Shown: piece by piece, positions 9,187-17,886 of the stretch
Layout of the letters: the number at the start of each line of letters is the position of its first letter
Position numbering within the stretch: the stretch's first letter is position 1
Assembly (NCBI RefSeq): GCF_018618755.1
Contig: NZ_JACSMR010000006.1
Coordinates: 62,001 to 126,000 of the forward strand
DNA from: Exiguobacterium sp. s193
Lineage (GTDB): Bacteria > Bacillota > Bacilli > Exiguobacteriales > Exiguobacteriaceae
Direction: 5' to 3'
Length of the DNA stretch: 64,000 bases
The notes under the pieces: model-generated
Databases searched by the model: none
What the model was told of the DNA's origin: nothing
The model's input: only the letters and a program-made list of their open reading frames with translations
Position numbers and translations under genes: made by a program

Positions 9187-10115
9187 AGACGATGCACAAG
9201 CTACAGCATATGTTGACGCTAGAAGAATTAACACCGGAAGGATTGACGGAGTTACTTGAACTCGCAAAAGCAGTGAAATTGTCGCCAAACGATTATAAGA
9301 CGGCACTGACCGGTAAAAAGGTTGCGCTTTTGTTTGAGAAAGCATCGACGCGGACACGTATTTCCTTTGAAGTCGGTGTTGTCGAACTCGGTGGATATCC
9401 GGTCGTTCTCAGTGGAGCTGACATGCAAATCGGCCGGGGAGAGCCATTAAGCGATACGATTAAGGTCATGAGTCGTTATGTAGATGCATTGATGATTCGG
9501 ACATTTGCCCATGAAACGGTCGAAACGCTTGCTACACATGGGACGATTCCGATCATCAATGGTTTGACGGATTTACATCATCCTTGTCAAGTGCTGGCAG
9601 ACTTGCTGACAATCGAAGAACACTTAGGTTCGCGCCAAGGAAAGGTCTTAACGTATATCGGTGATGGGAACAATATGGCGCACTCCTTATTGCTTGGAGG
9701 AGCCCTCAGTGGGATGGAAGTACGCATTTGTAGTCCGACTGCTTATGCACCAAACGAAAAAATCGTTTCCCAGGCAGCAGAAATCGCAAAAGCGACAGGT
9801 GGGAAAGTCGAGCTCTTTACGGACCCTGTACTGGCTGTAAAAGAGGCAGAAATTATTTATAGTGACGTGTTTGCGAGCATGGGACAAGAGTCCGAATCAC
9901 TCGAGCGTCTTAGTGCCTTCGAAGGATATCAAGTGAATACGGAGCTCCTTCACCATGCTGCAGATGAAGTCATATTTTTACATTGTCTACCTGCGCATCG
10001 CGGGGAAGAAGTGACGTCTGAAGTCATTGATGGTGTACATTCCGTCGTATTCGATCAAGCTGAAAACCGCCTTCATGCACAAAAAGCGCTGATGATTGAA
10101 CTGTTAGGCGAGTAA
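9183..10115 (+). CDS. argF: Ornithine carbamoyltransferase
   Basis: ArgF transfers carbamoyl phosphate to ornithine giving citrulline, completing the pathway encoded by this operon; argG and argH are not in the window. The 310-aa product has the carbamoyl-phosphate loop FEKASTRTRISFEVG (about residues 50-65), the HPCQ motif in DLHHPCQVLADL and the ornithine loop FLHCLPAHRGEEV near the C-terminus. The start is ATG 9183 overlapping the carB stop (ATGA); ATG 9192 is an alternative with closer GAGGG. A dispersed repeat follows directly. Confidence 0.95.
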   Translation: MKTMHKLQHMLTLEELTPEGLTELLELAKAVKLSPNDYKTALTGKKVALLFEKASTRTRISFEVGVVELGGYPVVLSGADMQIGRGEPLSDTIKVMSRYVDALMIRTFAHETVETLATHGTIPIINGLTDLHHPCQVLADLLTIEEHLGSRQGKVLTYIGDGNNMAHSLLLGGALSGMEVRICSPTAYAPNEKIVSQAAEIAKATGGKVELFTDPVLAVKEAEIIYSDVFASMGQESESLERLSAFEGYQVNTELLHHAADEVIFLHCLPAHRGEEVTSEVIDGVHSVVFDQAENRLHAQKALMIELLGE

Positions 10116-10134
10116 GCGAAAGACGTTAGATTTT

Positions 10135-10466
10135 TTTACGCTTCATAAGAGTTTGTCTACAGCCTGAGGGAAATCAAGCGTCTTTTTTCGTTGCTTTCCT
10201 CGGGCGAGGCGCAAGCCGTTGCTCCTTCGTCCTAACGGACAAGAAGCAGGGTCTTGCCTGCCTCTGAAAGTGCGTTTTTAACGCACTTTTCCCCGCAGGA
10301 GTCAACGAAACGTGACGCTTTTTAGGTAACACTATGATGGAAAGCCAGTCATGCAGACGGTTTAGGGCGCGACCGGTTGCCGCTTTGAAGACGAGGCGAG
10401 ACAGGGAAGCGCGACCGGATTGCCTCTCGTTATCGCCTGTTTACGCTTCATAAGAGTTTGTCTACA
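10135..10466 (+). repeat. Dispersed intergenic repeat, copy A
   Basis: This 332-bp non-coding segment fills the gap after argF. Its sequence recurs at 19.9, 30.6 and 33.5 kb and, shortened and inverted, at 61.1 kb. It begins and ends with the same perfect 27-bp direct repeat (10135-10161 and 10440-10466) ending TTGTCTACA. The centre (10176-10320) starts AAGCGTC and ends GACGCTT and holds several hairpins: CCTCGGGCGAGG, GCAGGGTCTTGCCTGC, and GTGCGTTTTTAACGCAC. No ORF with a ribosome site is visible. Orientation matches copies C and D. Confidence 0.85.
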
Positions 10467-10470
10467 CGCT

Positions 10471-10507
10471 AAGGGAACGATTCCAATTGGAATCGTTCCC
10501 TTTTTTT
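10471..10507. terminator. Intrinsic terminator after repeat copy A
   Basis: AAGGGAACGATTCC pairs with GGAATCGTTCCC and runs into TTTTTTT. It lies between convergent argF and the MBL-fold gene. It probably serves the arg operon, with the repeat copy placed between argF and its terminator. Confidence 0.85.
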
Positions 10508-10529
10508 AATTTGAATTAGAGTCTATAGC

Positions 10530-11339
10530 TTAATCGAACTGTCGTCGTGCGAGACGGACCTCGTGTTCTTTTTTAACCTGGCGTTTATTTTTTTCATGTA
10601 AGCGCAGCATAAAAGGTGTTCGTTGCCAGGACGCAGACCACTCGGATTCTTTTCCGGCACGTAAGGCTAAGATGTAATCATATCCGAGGTGCAAACGTTC
10701 GACCATATCTGTCCGGACATCACAAATATGTCCATGACCTGGGACGAGCAGTTTAATTTCATATTCGTAAATGAATGATTCGAGTAGTTCGAGTGTTGTT
10801 AAATATTCAGTCGAGTCGTGTTCGATTAAAGGGATTTCTACATCGGAAGCATAATCACCACAGATGAGCAGGTGCATTGGCATGACGACGAATGACAGGT
10901 GAGTCGCTTCATGACCGGGTGTCAGGAAGAAAATCAGTTTCGTCGAACCGATCGTCAGCGTCGTTTCCGACTCTTCAATCACATGTGTGATGTCCGGAAA
11001 GAGAACAGGTGAATCAATGTAGTATTCATCATTAAAATTTTGAACTTCTTCTAAGGCGGCCTTGGCATCCGTTTCGACGAACCGACGGGACGCAATCGCA
11101 ATCGCGTCTTTGAAGGCGTAAGCCCCTAAAATGTGGTCGAAGTGAGCATGCGTGTAAACGATATAGAGAGGACGTTCATGGCGGATGATTTCAACATCTC
11201 GGCGTATCGTCGCAATTTCGTCCGGTAGCCAGCCGGGGTCGACGACGATTAAACAGTCCGGCGTTTCAATCAAGGTCGAGGTTGTTTTCATTAATGTACT
11301 TTGATAGACGGTCACGCCCGGCATCTTCATCTGGATCAT
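10530..11339 (-). CDS. MBL-fold metallo-hydrolase
   Basis: The 269-aa product has the metallo-beta-lactamase metal-binding motif THAHFDH about residue 63, a downstream histidine in TPGHEATH, an aspartate in ICGDYASD and the final GHGH motif. These are the ligands for a binuclear metal centre. The family covers glyoxalase II-like thioesterases, lactonases and other hydrolases; substrate cannot be assigned. ATG 11339 follows AAAGGAGGGATTTC. It stands alone, convergent with the arg operon. The C-terminal 30 residues are basic. Confidence 0.85.
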   Translation of the reverse strand: MIQMKMPGVTVYQSTLMKTTSTLIETPDCLIVVDPGWLPDEIATIRRDVEIIRHERPLYIVYTHAHFDHILGAYAFKDAIAIASRRFVETDAKAALEEVQNFNDEYYIDSPVLFPDITHVIEESETTLTIGSTKLIFFLTPGHEATHLSFVVMPMHLLICGDYASDVEIPLIEHDSTEYLTTLELLESFIYEYEIKLLVPGHGHICDVRTDMVERLHLGYDYILALRAGKESEWSASWQRTPFMLRLHEKNKRQVKKEHEVRLARRQFD

Positions 11340-11401
11340 GAAATCCCTCCTTTTATATCGAACTATACCCTGAAACGATGAAAAATCACCCTAGAAGACA
11401 A

Positions 11402-11431
11402 CAAAAAGACGGCTTGCATCGCGCAAGCCGC
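11402..11431 (-). terminator. Terminator of the tRNA-Gly gene
   Basis: On the minus strand GGCTTGC...GCAAGCC is followed by a T-rich run (GTCTTTTTG), about 50 nt past the tRNA 3' end. Confidence 0.8.
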
Positions 11432-11480
11432 CTGCCCTCTAGAGGGATTATGGTCATTGACCTATGTTATGTCATAAAAT

Positions 11481-11554
11481 TGGAGCGGGTGAAGGGAATC
11501 GAACCCTCATCATCAGCTTGGAAGGCTGAGGTTTTACCACTAAACTACACCCGC
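11481..11554 (-). tRNA. tRNA-Gly (anticodon TCC)
   Basis: The minus strand reads GCGGGTGTAGTTTAGTGG at the 5' end, an anticodon arm CTCAGCC-TTCC-AAGCTGA whose loop carries TCC, a T arm with GGTTCGATTCC, and a 3' end CACCCGC-T-CCA with CCA encoded. The acceptor stem GCGGGTG/CACCCGC pairs perfectly. The anticodon TCC reads glycine codons GGA/GGG. It is a solitary tRNA gene with its own terminator. Confidence 0.95.
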
Positions 11555-11726
11555 ATGAGTGCTACATGAAATATAGTAGCATAGCAAAGCAGTTATTTCC
11601 ATAACTTTTATGAAAAAAAGTAATTTCGTCTAGTTTTATGTGTACAATAATAATAGCTAAATCGTTTACATAAGCTTCCTGTAACGATTGTGAATGGCTG
11701 AAGATGGATAGAGGGGCGTATGAGTA

Positions 11727-12272
11727 GTGAACAAAGTTCAAGTTTGGAGCGAACAGCCGATGGGAAAAGGATGGAGGGCACGATGCCACCACAAAATCGA
11801 TCGTCATCGCTTCACGACAGGAGAGTGGTTCCTTAACGCAAGCTTACTTGCCTTTTCGATCGAACAGGATGCGGATATGTTACCGGACGTGCTTCCGAAC
11901 GTGTTGAATATCCCACTGGTCTCCGAGCGAGTGAAACAGGCACTTGAACAGTTCACACCGTTTTCTGTTCAATGTCTTCGGGTTCAACTTCAAACGAGAT
12001 CGGGATGGAGCAACTACTATCTCATCAATATACTAGCGGTCAGACGGATGGAGCATCTACATAAGACGGATATTTTCCGACCAATCGGTAAAAAATACGT
12101 CTACTTCATGACAGAGCGGCTCGTAAAAGAATCGCTTGGCGTCCACCATCTAATACGAGACGAATGGACAGATCGAATTTTCGTCTCCGATCAGCTAGCA
12201 CGGTATTTAGAGCGACTGACCGTGACAGGAATACAATTTGACGAGATAAATCGAATGGAGGAATTAATATGA
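11727..12272 (+). CDS. Imm11-like (DUF1629) protein, candidate immunity protein
   Basis: The 181-aa protein resembles the Imm11/DUF1629 group: an N-terminal region with ASLLAFSIEQDADMLPDVL and a C-terminal signature HLIRDEWTDRIFVSDQLA followed by GIQFDEI. Members occur in polymorphic-toxin immunity loci, but many are orphans. GTG at 11727 is used, about 10 nt after GAGGGG; an out-of-frame ATG at 11720 would encode only a short peptide. It overlaps the next gene by 4 nt. No toxin gene is visible nearby, so the immunity role is an inference from family. Confidence 0.5.
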   Translation: MNKVQVWSEQPMGKGWRARCHHKIDRHRFTTGEWFLNASLLAFSIEQDADMLPDVLPNVLNIPLVSERVKQALEQFTPFSVQCLRVQLQTRSGWSNYYLINILAVRRMEHLHKTDIFRPIGKKYVYFMTERLVKESLGVHHLIRDEWTDRIFVSDQLARYLERLTVTGIQFDEINRMEELI

Positions 12273-12688
12273 AACAGTACACGGTCGATAATTGGATTAC
12301 ACTTGAATATCCACAAACGTTTGAATATCAGGAAGAAGAAACTTTTGTCAGTTTTTATTCGACAGAAGAAAATGCGATGGGAACATTACAACTTTCGATT
12401 TATGAGTCGGACGCGGAGGAATTGACACCGTTCGAAGCAGCCGAACAAGAAATCAACCTATTGGTCGAAGAATTTGATATCGAATTGACGAGTCCGCTCG
12501 AAACACGTCGTAACTCAATGAAAGAAGCGTTGCTTGCAGTGGATGGAAAAGAAGAAGGTATCTTCCTTCGTATTTTTGCATATTCTGATGGAGAACGCCT
12601 TGTGTTACTGACGTACTCAGCAGACCGTGAATCGCTTGAATTAGAAGAAATCGAAACGATCATGACATCGTTGAAATGGATTTCTTGA
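12269..12688 (+). CDS. Small acidic hypothetical protein, possibly DcrB/PsbP-like fold
   Basis: A 139-aa acidic protein without signal peptide or membrane segments. It starts MKQYTVDNWITLEYPQ and alternates short beta strands with acidic helices (for example FEAAEQEINLLVEEFDIEL), ending with a paired strand and helix (RLVLLTYSADRESLELEEI). This layout resembles small DcrB/DUF1795-type proteins that often neighbour immunity or secretion genes, but the similarity is by eye only. The ATG overlaps the stop of the Imm11-like gene, so the two are translated as a pair. Confidence 0.5.
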   Translation: MKQYTVDNWITLEYPQTFEYQEEETFVSFYSTEENAMGTLQLSIYESDAEELTPFEAAEQEINLLVEEFDIELTSPLETRRNSMKEALLAVDGKEEGIFLRIFAYSDGERLVLLTYSADRESLELEEIETIMTSLKWIS

Positions 12689-12762
12689 ATTGAAAAAGGT
12701 ACGAATTCAAAACGACTTTCTTCACAATCCTTTGTGACGGACAGTTTCGTTCTTGGCGCAAG

Positions 12763-12810
12763 AAACGCCGATGATCCGTTTTTCATACGGAGTCATCGGC
12801 GTTTTTTTTT
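12763..12810 (+). terminator. Intrinsic terminator
   Basis: AACGCCGATGATCCG pairs with CGGAGTCATCGGCGTT, followed by TTTTTTTT. It closes the two-gene unit at 11727-12688 and stands between convergent genes. Confidence 0.85.
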
Positions 12811-12817
12811 GCTTCGA

Positions 12818-13777
12818 TTAAGATCCCTGTTTTCGAATGGAAGCAGGATAGGGAGCATTGATATGATTGTTCAACCAGCCGGCAATGTCTGCAAACACAC
12901 GAATGCGTTCGAACTCATGGAAGAGTTCATGACGTAATCCACGGTAAACCGTCAACTGTGTATCTTCAACCCGTACGCGGTTGTAGGCATCAAATAACGC
13001 ATGAACCCCTTTTCCGTCAAAAGCAACCGGATCATCTTCCCCTGCGACGATCAATAACGGCAGGTGACGTGGGTGCTGATAGAGGTTCGCTAACGCATTC
13101 ACAGATTTCGTCGCCGTCAAGAGCTCGTGGAAAAAGCCGAGTGTCACGGTTTGTCCGGAAAGTGGATCTTCGTCGTAACGCAAGACAGACTGTGGATCGG
13201 AAGACAGCCAAGCGTTTGATGAAAGAGCCGGGAAAAAACGTAGATTGTATCGACCGAACACCGCACGTCCCATCCCTTCAGCCGGTTGTTTGGCGGACGA
13301 ATTAGAAATGAGTCGTTTGACGAGCTGTTTACTAATCGTTCCTGAGAGACCGGCATCGGTAGGAGGGCCGCTCACGATGATCCCGGCAAGCTCATGTCCG
13401 AGTGTTTGACCAAGCCGACGCGAAATCAATGAACCGAAGCTATGTCCAAAAACGAAGACAGGTAAAGCCGGATACTGTTCTTTGATGTCGTGAACGAGTT
13501 CCTCGGCATCTTGGATGAGCTGGTCGAATCCTTGATTCGGCTCGAGATGACCGAGGTGATTTTGTTGCTGTGCACGCGCTCCGAAACATCGTAAATCCGG
13601 GATGAAGACATGGAAATGATGTGCATGGAGGAATTCAGCGAATTCATCATAGCGGGCGCTATGTTCCATCATCCCGTGAAAGGCGATGACGATCCCTTTT
13701 GGTGCGTTCGCTTCAATCATTCGCATATTTGTCGTATAGCCATCAGACGCAATCCAGTGTGTTTCGTTAATTGTCAT
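12818..13777 (-). CDS. Alpha/beta hydrolase, lysophospholipase/monoacylglycerol lipase type
   Basis: The 319-aa product has the serine hydrolase core of the Hydrolase_4 group: FHGMMEHSARYDEFA near residue 33 (oxyanion region), the nucleophile elbow FGHSFGSL about residue 110, an Asp in VAGEDDPVA and a catalytic His in YRGLRHELFHE. It lacks a signal peptide. The frame is open to 13810, but the ATG at 13777 has AGAGGA at correct spacing. It begins 20 nt after fhs in the same direction and is probably cotranscribed with it. Substrate is unknown. Confidence 0.85.
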   Translation of the reverse strand: MTINETHWIASDGYTTNMRMIEANAPKGIVIAFHGMMEHSARYDEFAEFLHAHHFHVFIPDLRCFGARAQQQNHLGHLEPNQGFDQLIQDAEELVHDIKEQYPALPVFVFGHSFGSLISRRLGQTLGHELAGIIVSGPPTDAGLSGTISKQLVKRLISNSSAKQPAEGMGRAVFGRYNLRFFPALSSNAWLSSDPQSVLRYDEDPLSGQTVTLGFFHELLTATKSVNALANLYQHPRHLPLLIVAGEDDPVAFDGKGVHALFDAYNRVRVEDTQLTVYRGLRHELFHEFERIRVFADIAGWLNNHINAPYPASIRKQGS

Positions 13778-13796
13778 ATCTATCATCCTCTCTTGA

Positions 13797-15476
13797 TTAA
13801 GAAAGACCAAATATCGTTCCGTCTTCAGAAACCCCCATGTGATTAGCAGCCGGTTTTTTTGGAAGACCTGGCATCGTTAGTACATTCCCGGTTAGGGCAA
13901 TAATGAATCCGGCACCGATGGCGGGTTTGATTTCGCGGACGGTGATGGTAAATCCGTCAACACGACCATATTTTGATGGATCATCCGTTAAAGAAAATGG
14001 AGTTTTTGCCATACAGATCGGTAAATCGTTTAAGCCCATCTCTGTACAACGATCAAGTTCGCGTAATGCCTTCTCTTCAAAATGCACATTAGCAGCACCA
14101 TAGACACGCGTTGCGATCCGCTCGATTTTTTGTTTGAGTGGCAATTCTGCAGGATAAAGTGGTTTGAACTGACTGTCCTCTTCCAGGGCATCCATGACTT
14201 GCTCGACGAGTGTCTCGCCACCCGCACCACCTTGACTGAAGACTTCGCTTTCGGCGACACGAATATTTCGTTCCCGGCACCATGCTAGGACAGTTTGACG
14301 TTCTGTTTCTGTATCACTGACAAATCGATTGAGCGCAACGACGGCAGGCACGCCGAACAGTTCCATCGTCTCGACATGTTTCTCAAGAAGTGCTAATCCA
14401 TCAGTCAACGCCGCCAGATTTTCTTCGACGAGTTGATCTTTGGCGACACCTCCATGCATTTTAAGCGCTCGAATGGTCGCGACGACGACAACGGCGTCAG
14501 GATGCAGGTTACCGATTCTTGATTTAATGTTGAAAAATTTTTCGGCGCCTAAATCGGCACCAAACCCGGCTTCCGTTACGACATAATCACTCAATTTAAG
14601 TGCCGTCCGTGTTGCGATGAGCGAGTTACAGCCGTGGGCGATGTTTGCAAACGGACCACCGTGGATTAAAGCAGGTGTGCCTTCGACGGTCTGGACAAGA
14701 TTCGGACGAAACGCTTCTTTGAGTAATAAAGTTGCAGCACCGGACGCTTCAATGTCTTTGACCGTGATTGCTTGCTGATCATAAGAATAGGCGACGACAA
14801 TTCGGCTGATCCGTTCTTCTAAATCTTTTAATGAGTCGGCTAAGCACAAGACTGCCATGATTTCTGAAGCGACCGTAATATCGAATCCGTCTTGTCTCGG
14901 AATGCTGTGCGCAGGTCCGCCGAGACCGATCGTGATGTTTCGCAACGCCCGGTCATTTAAATCGAGCACCCGCTTCCACGTGACTCGCCGCGGATCGATC
15001 CGTAAATCATTTCCTTGGTGCAGATGATTGTCTAGCAAGGCACTAATCGTATTATGGGCAGAAGTAATCGCATGCATGTCTCCCGTAAAGTGGAGGTTGA
15101 TTTCTTCCATCGGTAATACTTGACTGTATCCTCCACCACAAGCGCCACCTTTTAAACCCATCGTCGGTCCGAGGGAAGGTTCACGTAAACAAATCATCGT
15201 TTTATGGTTTTGGCGGTGAAGAGCTTGACCAAGTCCGACGGTGACCGTCGATTTTCCTTCGCCGGCAGCTGTCGGGTTGATGGCAGTCACTAAAATAAGT
15301 TTTCCATCCGTTTTGGTAGCAAGACGATCTGCTAATCCATCACTTAGTTTTGCCTTGTACTTTCCATATGCGTCGTAATCCGTGTCAGTTAGCCCAATCA
15401 AGTCAGCAATTTCAGAAATCGGTTTTAAAGTCGTTTGTTGCGCAATCTCTAAATCAGAACGAATGGTTTTTTCCAT
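13797..15476 (-). CDS. fhs: Formate--tetrahydrofolate ligase
   Basis: It makes 10-formyl-tetrahydrofolate from formate, ATP and THF, feeding purine and formyl-Met synthesis. The 559-aa protein shows the ATP-binding P-loop in AINPTAAGEGKSTVTVGL about residue 66, EPSLGPTMGLKGGA(C)GGG and the GGPFANIAHG motif about residue 300. Pyruvate formate-lyase, which produces formate, is encoded elsewhere in this window, so the two may be metabolically linked. ATG 15476 follows AGAGGAAG. It is divergent from the sugar permease genes. Confidence 0.95.
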   Translation of the reverse strand: MEKTIRSDLEIAQQTTLKPISEIADLIGLTDTDYDAYGKYKAKLSDGLADRLATKTDGKLILVTAINPTAAGEGKSTVTVGLGQALHRQNHKTMICLREPSLGPTMGLKGGACGGGYSQVLPMEEINLHFTGDMHAITSAHNTISALLDNHLHQGNDLRIDPRRVTWKRVLDLNDRALRNITIGLGGPAHSIPRQDGFDITVASEIMAVLCLADSLKDLEERISRIVVAYSYDQQAITVKDIEASGAATLLLKEAFRPNLVQTVEGTPALIHGGPFANIAHGCNSLIATRTALKLSDYVVTEAGFGADLGAEKFFNIKSRIGNLHPDAVVVVATIRALKMHGGVAKDQLVEENLAALTDGLALLEKHVETMELFGVPAVVALNRFVSDTETERQTVLAWCRERNIRVAESEVFSQGGAGGETLVEQVMDALEEDSQFKPLYPAELPLKQKIERIATRVYGAANVHFEEKALRELDRCTEMGLNDLPICMAKTPFSLTDDPSKYGRVDGFTITVREIKPAIGAGFIIALTGNVLTMPGLPKKPAANHMGVSEDGTIFGLS

Positions 15477-15554
15477 GGCGGTTTCTTCCTCTCAAGATGA
15501 ATTTCTCTGTATTTCCTTATAGTAGCGTATCTGCATCAGACACGCCAAATAATC

Positions 15555-15597
15555 GTTCAATATATTCCACCCAATGGGTCAAATGGTTGCGTTTTCA
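15555..15597 (+). promoter_or_regulatory. Regulatory region of the sugar permease genes: shared motif plus cre
   Basis: GTTCAATATATTCCACC at 15555-15571 closely matches GTTCAATATTTTCCACC upstream of the binding-protein gene at 21769. A cre-like sequence TGGTTGCGTTTTCA follows at 15584-15597 (12 of 14 matches to TGAAARCGYTWWCA read on the other strand). The pairing suggests common control by a specific regulator and CcpA. Confidence 0.55.
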
Positions 15598-15641
15598 TTT
15601 CTGTCTGAATTCCGTACTGTAAGGTGGAGGAGGGATGATAA

Positions 15642-16532
15642 ATGGCATCAAGCAATAAGAAGAAACTAAAACGCGGACTCGATTTTTGGATGTTCGTAGG
15701 ACCGGTTTTTTTAGTGTTCGCGGTCATTGTTCTTGTTCCATTTTTTAATGGTGTGATGTATTCATTTACGGACTGGAATGGGATTACGGGTGAATTGAAT
15801 TGGATTGGTTTTGACAACTATGTTCGATTGTTTACGAGTGACGAGCAGTTCCAACAGTCGTTTTGGTTAACGACGAGATATACGATTGTCGCCGTCGTAT
15901 TAACCAATGTAGTCGGATTCATCCTGGCGTTCTTATTGACTCAAAATATTCGGACGCGTAATTTTTTACGGACGATTTTTTTCATGCCCAACTTGATTGG
16001 TGGATTGATCCTCGGGTTTATCTGGCAGTTCATCTACGTGAAAGGTTTCTCTTCAATCGGTGAGTTGACGGGCTGGAGTTTGTTTGAGTTACCTTGGCTC
16101 GGTGACGCACGAACTGGTTTTTGGGGCATCGTCATCGTCTCGATTTGGCAAGGTGGCGGATACATCATGGTCATCTACATCGCAGCATTACAAAATGTGC
16201 CACAAGAATTGATTGAGGCGGCGAAAATTGATGGAGCGAATCGTTTATCGACGTTACGCAATATTACGATTCCGTTGATCATGCCATCCGTTACGATTTG
16301 TTTGTTCCTGACGATTTCCTGGTCGTTCAAGCTGTTCGATACGAACTTATCGTTAACGAACGGTGGTCCGTTCAAGTCGACAGAAATGCTTGCCTTGAAC
16401 ATCTACAAGGAATCCTTTACAAACAATAATCTAGGACTCGGTTCGGCAAAAGCCGTCATCTTCTTCGTAATCGTTGCGGCGATTACAGTGACACAGGTCT
16501 ACTTGACGAAGAAACGGGAGGTGGAAGCATGA
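15642..16532 (+). CDS. Carbohydrate ABC transporter permease (MalF-like)
   Basis: A 296-aa integral membrane protein with six predicted segments, beginning near residues 18-40 (FVGPVFLVFAVIVLVPF). It carries the EAA loop ELIEAAKIDGANRLSTLRNITIPLIMP (about residues 186-212), where the ATPase docks. Sequence style is that of CUT1 sugar-transporter permeases. ATG 15642 follows GGAGGAGGGATGATAA. It overlaps the second permease by 4 nt. No ATPase is encoded nearby; CUT1 systems in Firmicutes often share an MsmX-type ATPase from elsewhere. Confidence 0.9.
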   Translation: MASSNKKKLKRGLDFWMFVGPVFLVFAVIVLVPFFNGVMYSFTDWNGITGELNWIGFDNYVRLFTSDEQFQQSFWLTTRYTIVAVVLTNVVGFILAFLLTQNIRTRNFLRTIFFMPNLIGGLILGFIWQFIYVKGFSSIGELTGWSLFELPWLGDARTGFWGIVIVSIWQGGGYIMVIYIAALQNVPQELIEAAKIDGANRLSTLRNITIPLIMPSVTICLFLTISWSFKLFDTNLSLTNGGPFKSTEMLALNIYKESFTNNNLGLGSAKAVIFFVIVAAITVTQVYLTKKREVEA

Positions 16533-17416
16533 GTACGGCACAACCTTTACCAACAGCAGAGGAACAGACACCAAAACAAAAACCGAAAAAAAAGAGTCGC
16601 TATTCACTCCGTCTAGGGACAGTTGAAATTGCGGCGCTCATCATGGGATTGCTCTATATGATTCCCTTTTACTATGTGCTGTCGAACTCGTTTAAGTCGC
16701 GCGGGGATATCTTTACAAACACATCCGGTCTTCCGAAAGAGTGGATGACTTCTAACTACGTGGATGCCTGGGAAGCGATGAACTTCGGAAAAGTTTTCTT
16801 GAATTCCGTCATCATCACGGTCGGTGCCAATGCAATCATCGTTATTTTCTGTTCGATGGCGGCATGGAAACTCGTCCGGACGAAAACACGTTTATCGACG
16901 ATCATTTTCTTTTTGTTCGTCGCAGCAATGATCATTCCGTTCCAATCGATCATGATTCCATTATCCAAGTTATCGGGTCAGCTCGGTTTGCAAAACAGCT
17001 ACTGGGGTTTAATCTTGATGTATCTTGGCTTTGGATCCGGATTATCGATTTTCTTATACCACGGCTTCATGAAATCGATTCCGGAAGAAATTGAAGAAGC
17101 AGCAATCATCGATGGCTGTTCGCAGTGGGGTGTCTTTTGGCGGATCGTCTTCCCGCTCCTCAAACCGATCACGGTCACGATCGTCATCTTGAACACGCTT
17201 TGGATTTGGAACGACTTTTTATTACCATCGCTGATGTTACGTGATGTTGATTTACGGACGATTCCACTGGCGACATTCTATTTCTTCGGTCAATACACGA
17301 AACAGTGGGACTTGGCGCTTGCCGGACTCGTACTTGGTATCATCCCGTTACTGCTATTTTTCTTCGCAATGCAAAAACAAATCATCCAAGGAATTACGAG
17401 TGGTTCAATCAAATAA
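16529..17416 (+). CDS. Carbohydrate ABC transporter permease (MalG-like)
   Basis: The 295-aa partner permease has an N-terminal cytosolic basic stretch (QKPKKKSRYSLRLG), six membrane segments and the EAA loop EEIEEAAIIDGCSQWGVFWRI (about residues 189-209). Together with the preceding gene it forms the membrane channel of a CUT1 sugar importer. Its stop is followed directly by a terminator, so this operon contains permeases only. The likely solute-binding protein is the lipoprotein at 21880, whose promoter shares sequence with this operon. Confidence 0.9.
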   Translation: MSTAQPLPTAEEQTPKQKPKKKSRYSLRLGTVEIAALIMGLLYMIPFYYVLSNSFKSRGDIFTNTSGLPKEWMTSNYVDAWEAMNFGKVFLNSVIITVGANAIIVIFCSMAAWKLVRTKTRLSTIIFFLFVAAMIIPFQSIMIPLSKLSGQLGLQNSYWGLILMYLGFGSGLSIFLYHGFMKSIPEEIEEAAIIDGCSQWGVFWRIVFPLLKPITVTIVILNTLWIWNDFLLPSLMLRDVDLRTIPLATFYFFGQYTKQWDLALAGLVLGIIPLLLFFFAMQKQIIQGITSGSIK

Positions 17417-17424
17417 TTTTGAAA

Positions 17425-17458
17425 GCGCGTTCTCGCTTCTGCGGGAACGCTTTTGCTT
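17425..17458 (+). terminator. Intrinsic terminator of the permease operon
   Basis: GCGTTCTCGC-TTCT-GCGGGAACGC followed by TTTTGCTT, just after the second permease stop. Confidence 0.8.
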
Positions 17459-17534
17459 GATAAACTTAATCAGATTAGTCAGACAATTTTATTTTTTTGA
17501 AAAAAAAAGCTTTTCAAAATGAGACAGCATAGTG

Positions 17535-17846
17535 TACGATAATCTCAATTCAATTGTAACAACGACGTTGAAGGGAAGAGTAACACCTTGTAAAACCGCA
17601 TTAGCGAGCTGGGGACGGTGAGAGCCCAGTCGGAATCAAGATGTGAAGAACATCCCGGAGTCGCTACCCGAACACGAGAGTCAGTAGGCGTAGCCGGAGT
17701 TGCCTGTCCGTTATCATATGGCCGAAGATTAAGATGATGATTGATCATCAGTCTTTTGAGTGAACAGCTTTTGCTGTTAACATGGGTGGTACCGCGGAAC
17801 CGAGTCTTTCGTCCCATATTCTTGGGAGAGAAGGGCTCTTTTTTAT
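17535..17846 (+). promoter_or_regulatory. T-box riboswitch controlling asnA
   Basis: The leader has the standard T-box parts: GAAGGGAAGAGTAACACC and AGCGAGCTGGGGACGGTGAG in stem I, the GCCCAG segment, and the nearly invariant T-box GGGTGGTACCGCGG at about 17785-17798. A terminator then follows in which a stem beginning CCGAGTC and GTCCCA pairs with TGGGAGA and GGGCTC before TTTTTT. A candidate specifier is the AAC in GAAGAACATCC, which would read uncharged tRNA-Asn, in agreement with the gene downstream; the exact specifier loop was placed by eye. A -10-like TACGAT lies at about 17535. Confidence 0.92.
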
Positions 17847-17886
17847 GGCTTCTTTTTCAAACACACAATTGAGGAGGAAGAATACC

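Noticed and set aside
10116-10140. Separate argF terminator before repeat copy A
   Set aside because: There is a T-run but no stem before it; the usable terminator is after the repeat at 10471.
12400-12786. 128-codon minus-strand frame opposite the acidic protein gene
   Set aside because: Ser-rich shadow of the plus-strand gene, extends into the terminator, no ribosome site.
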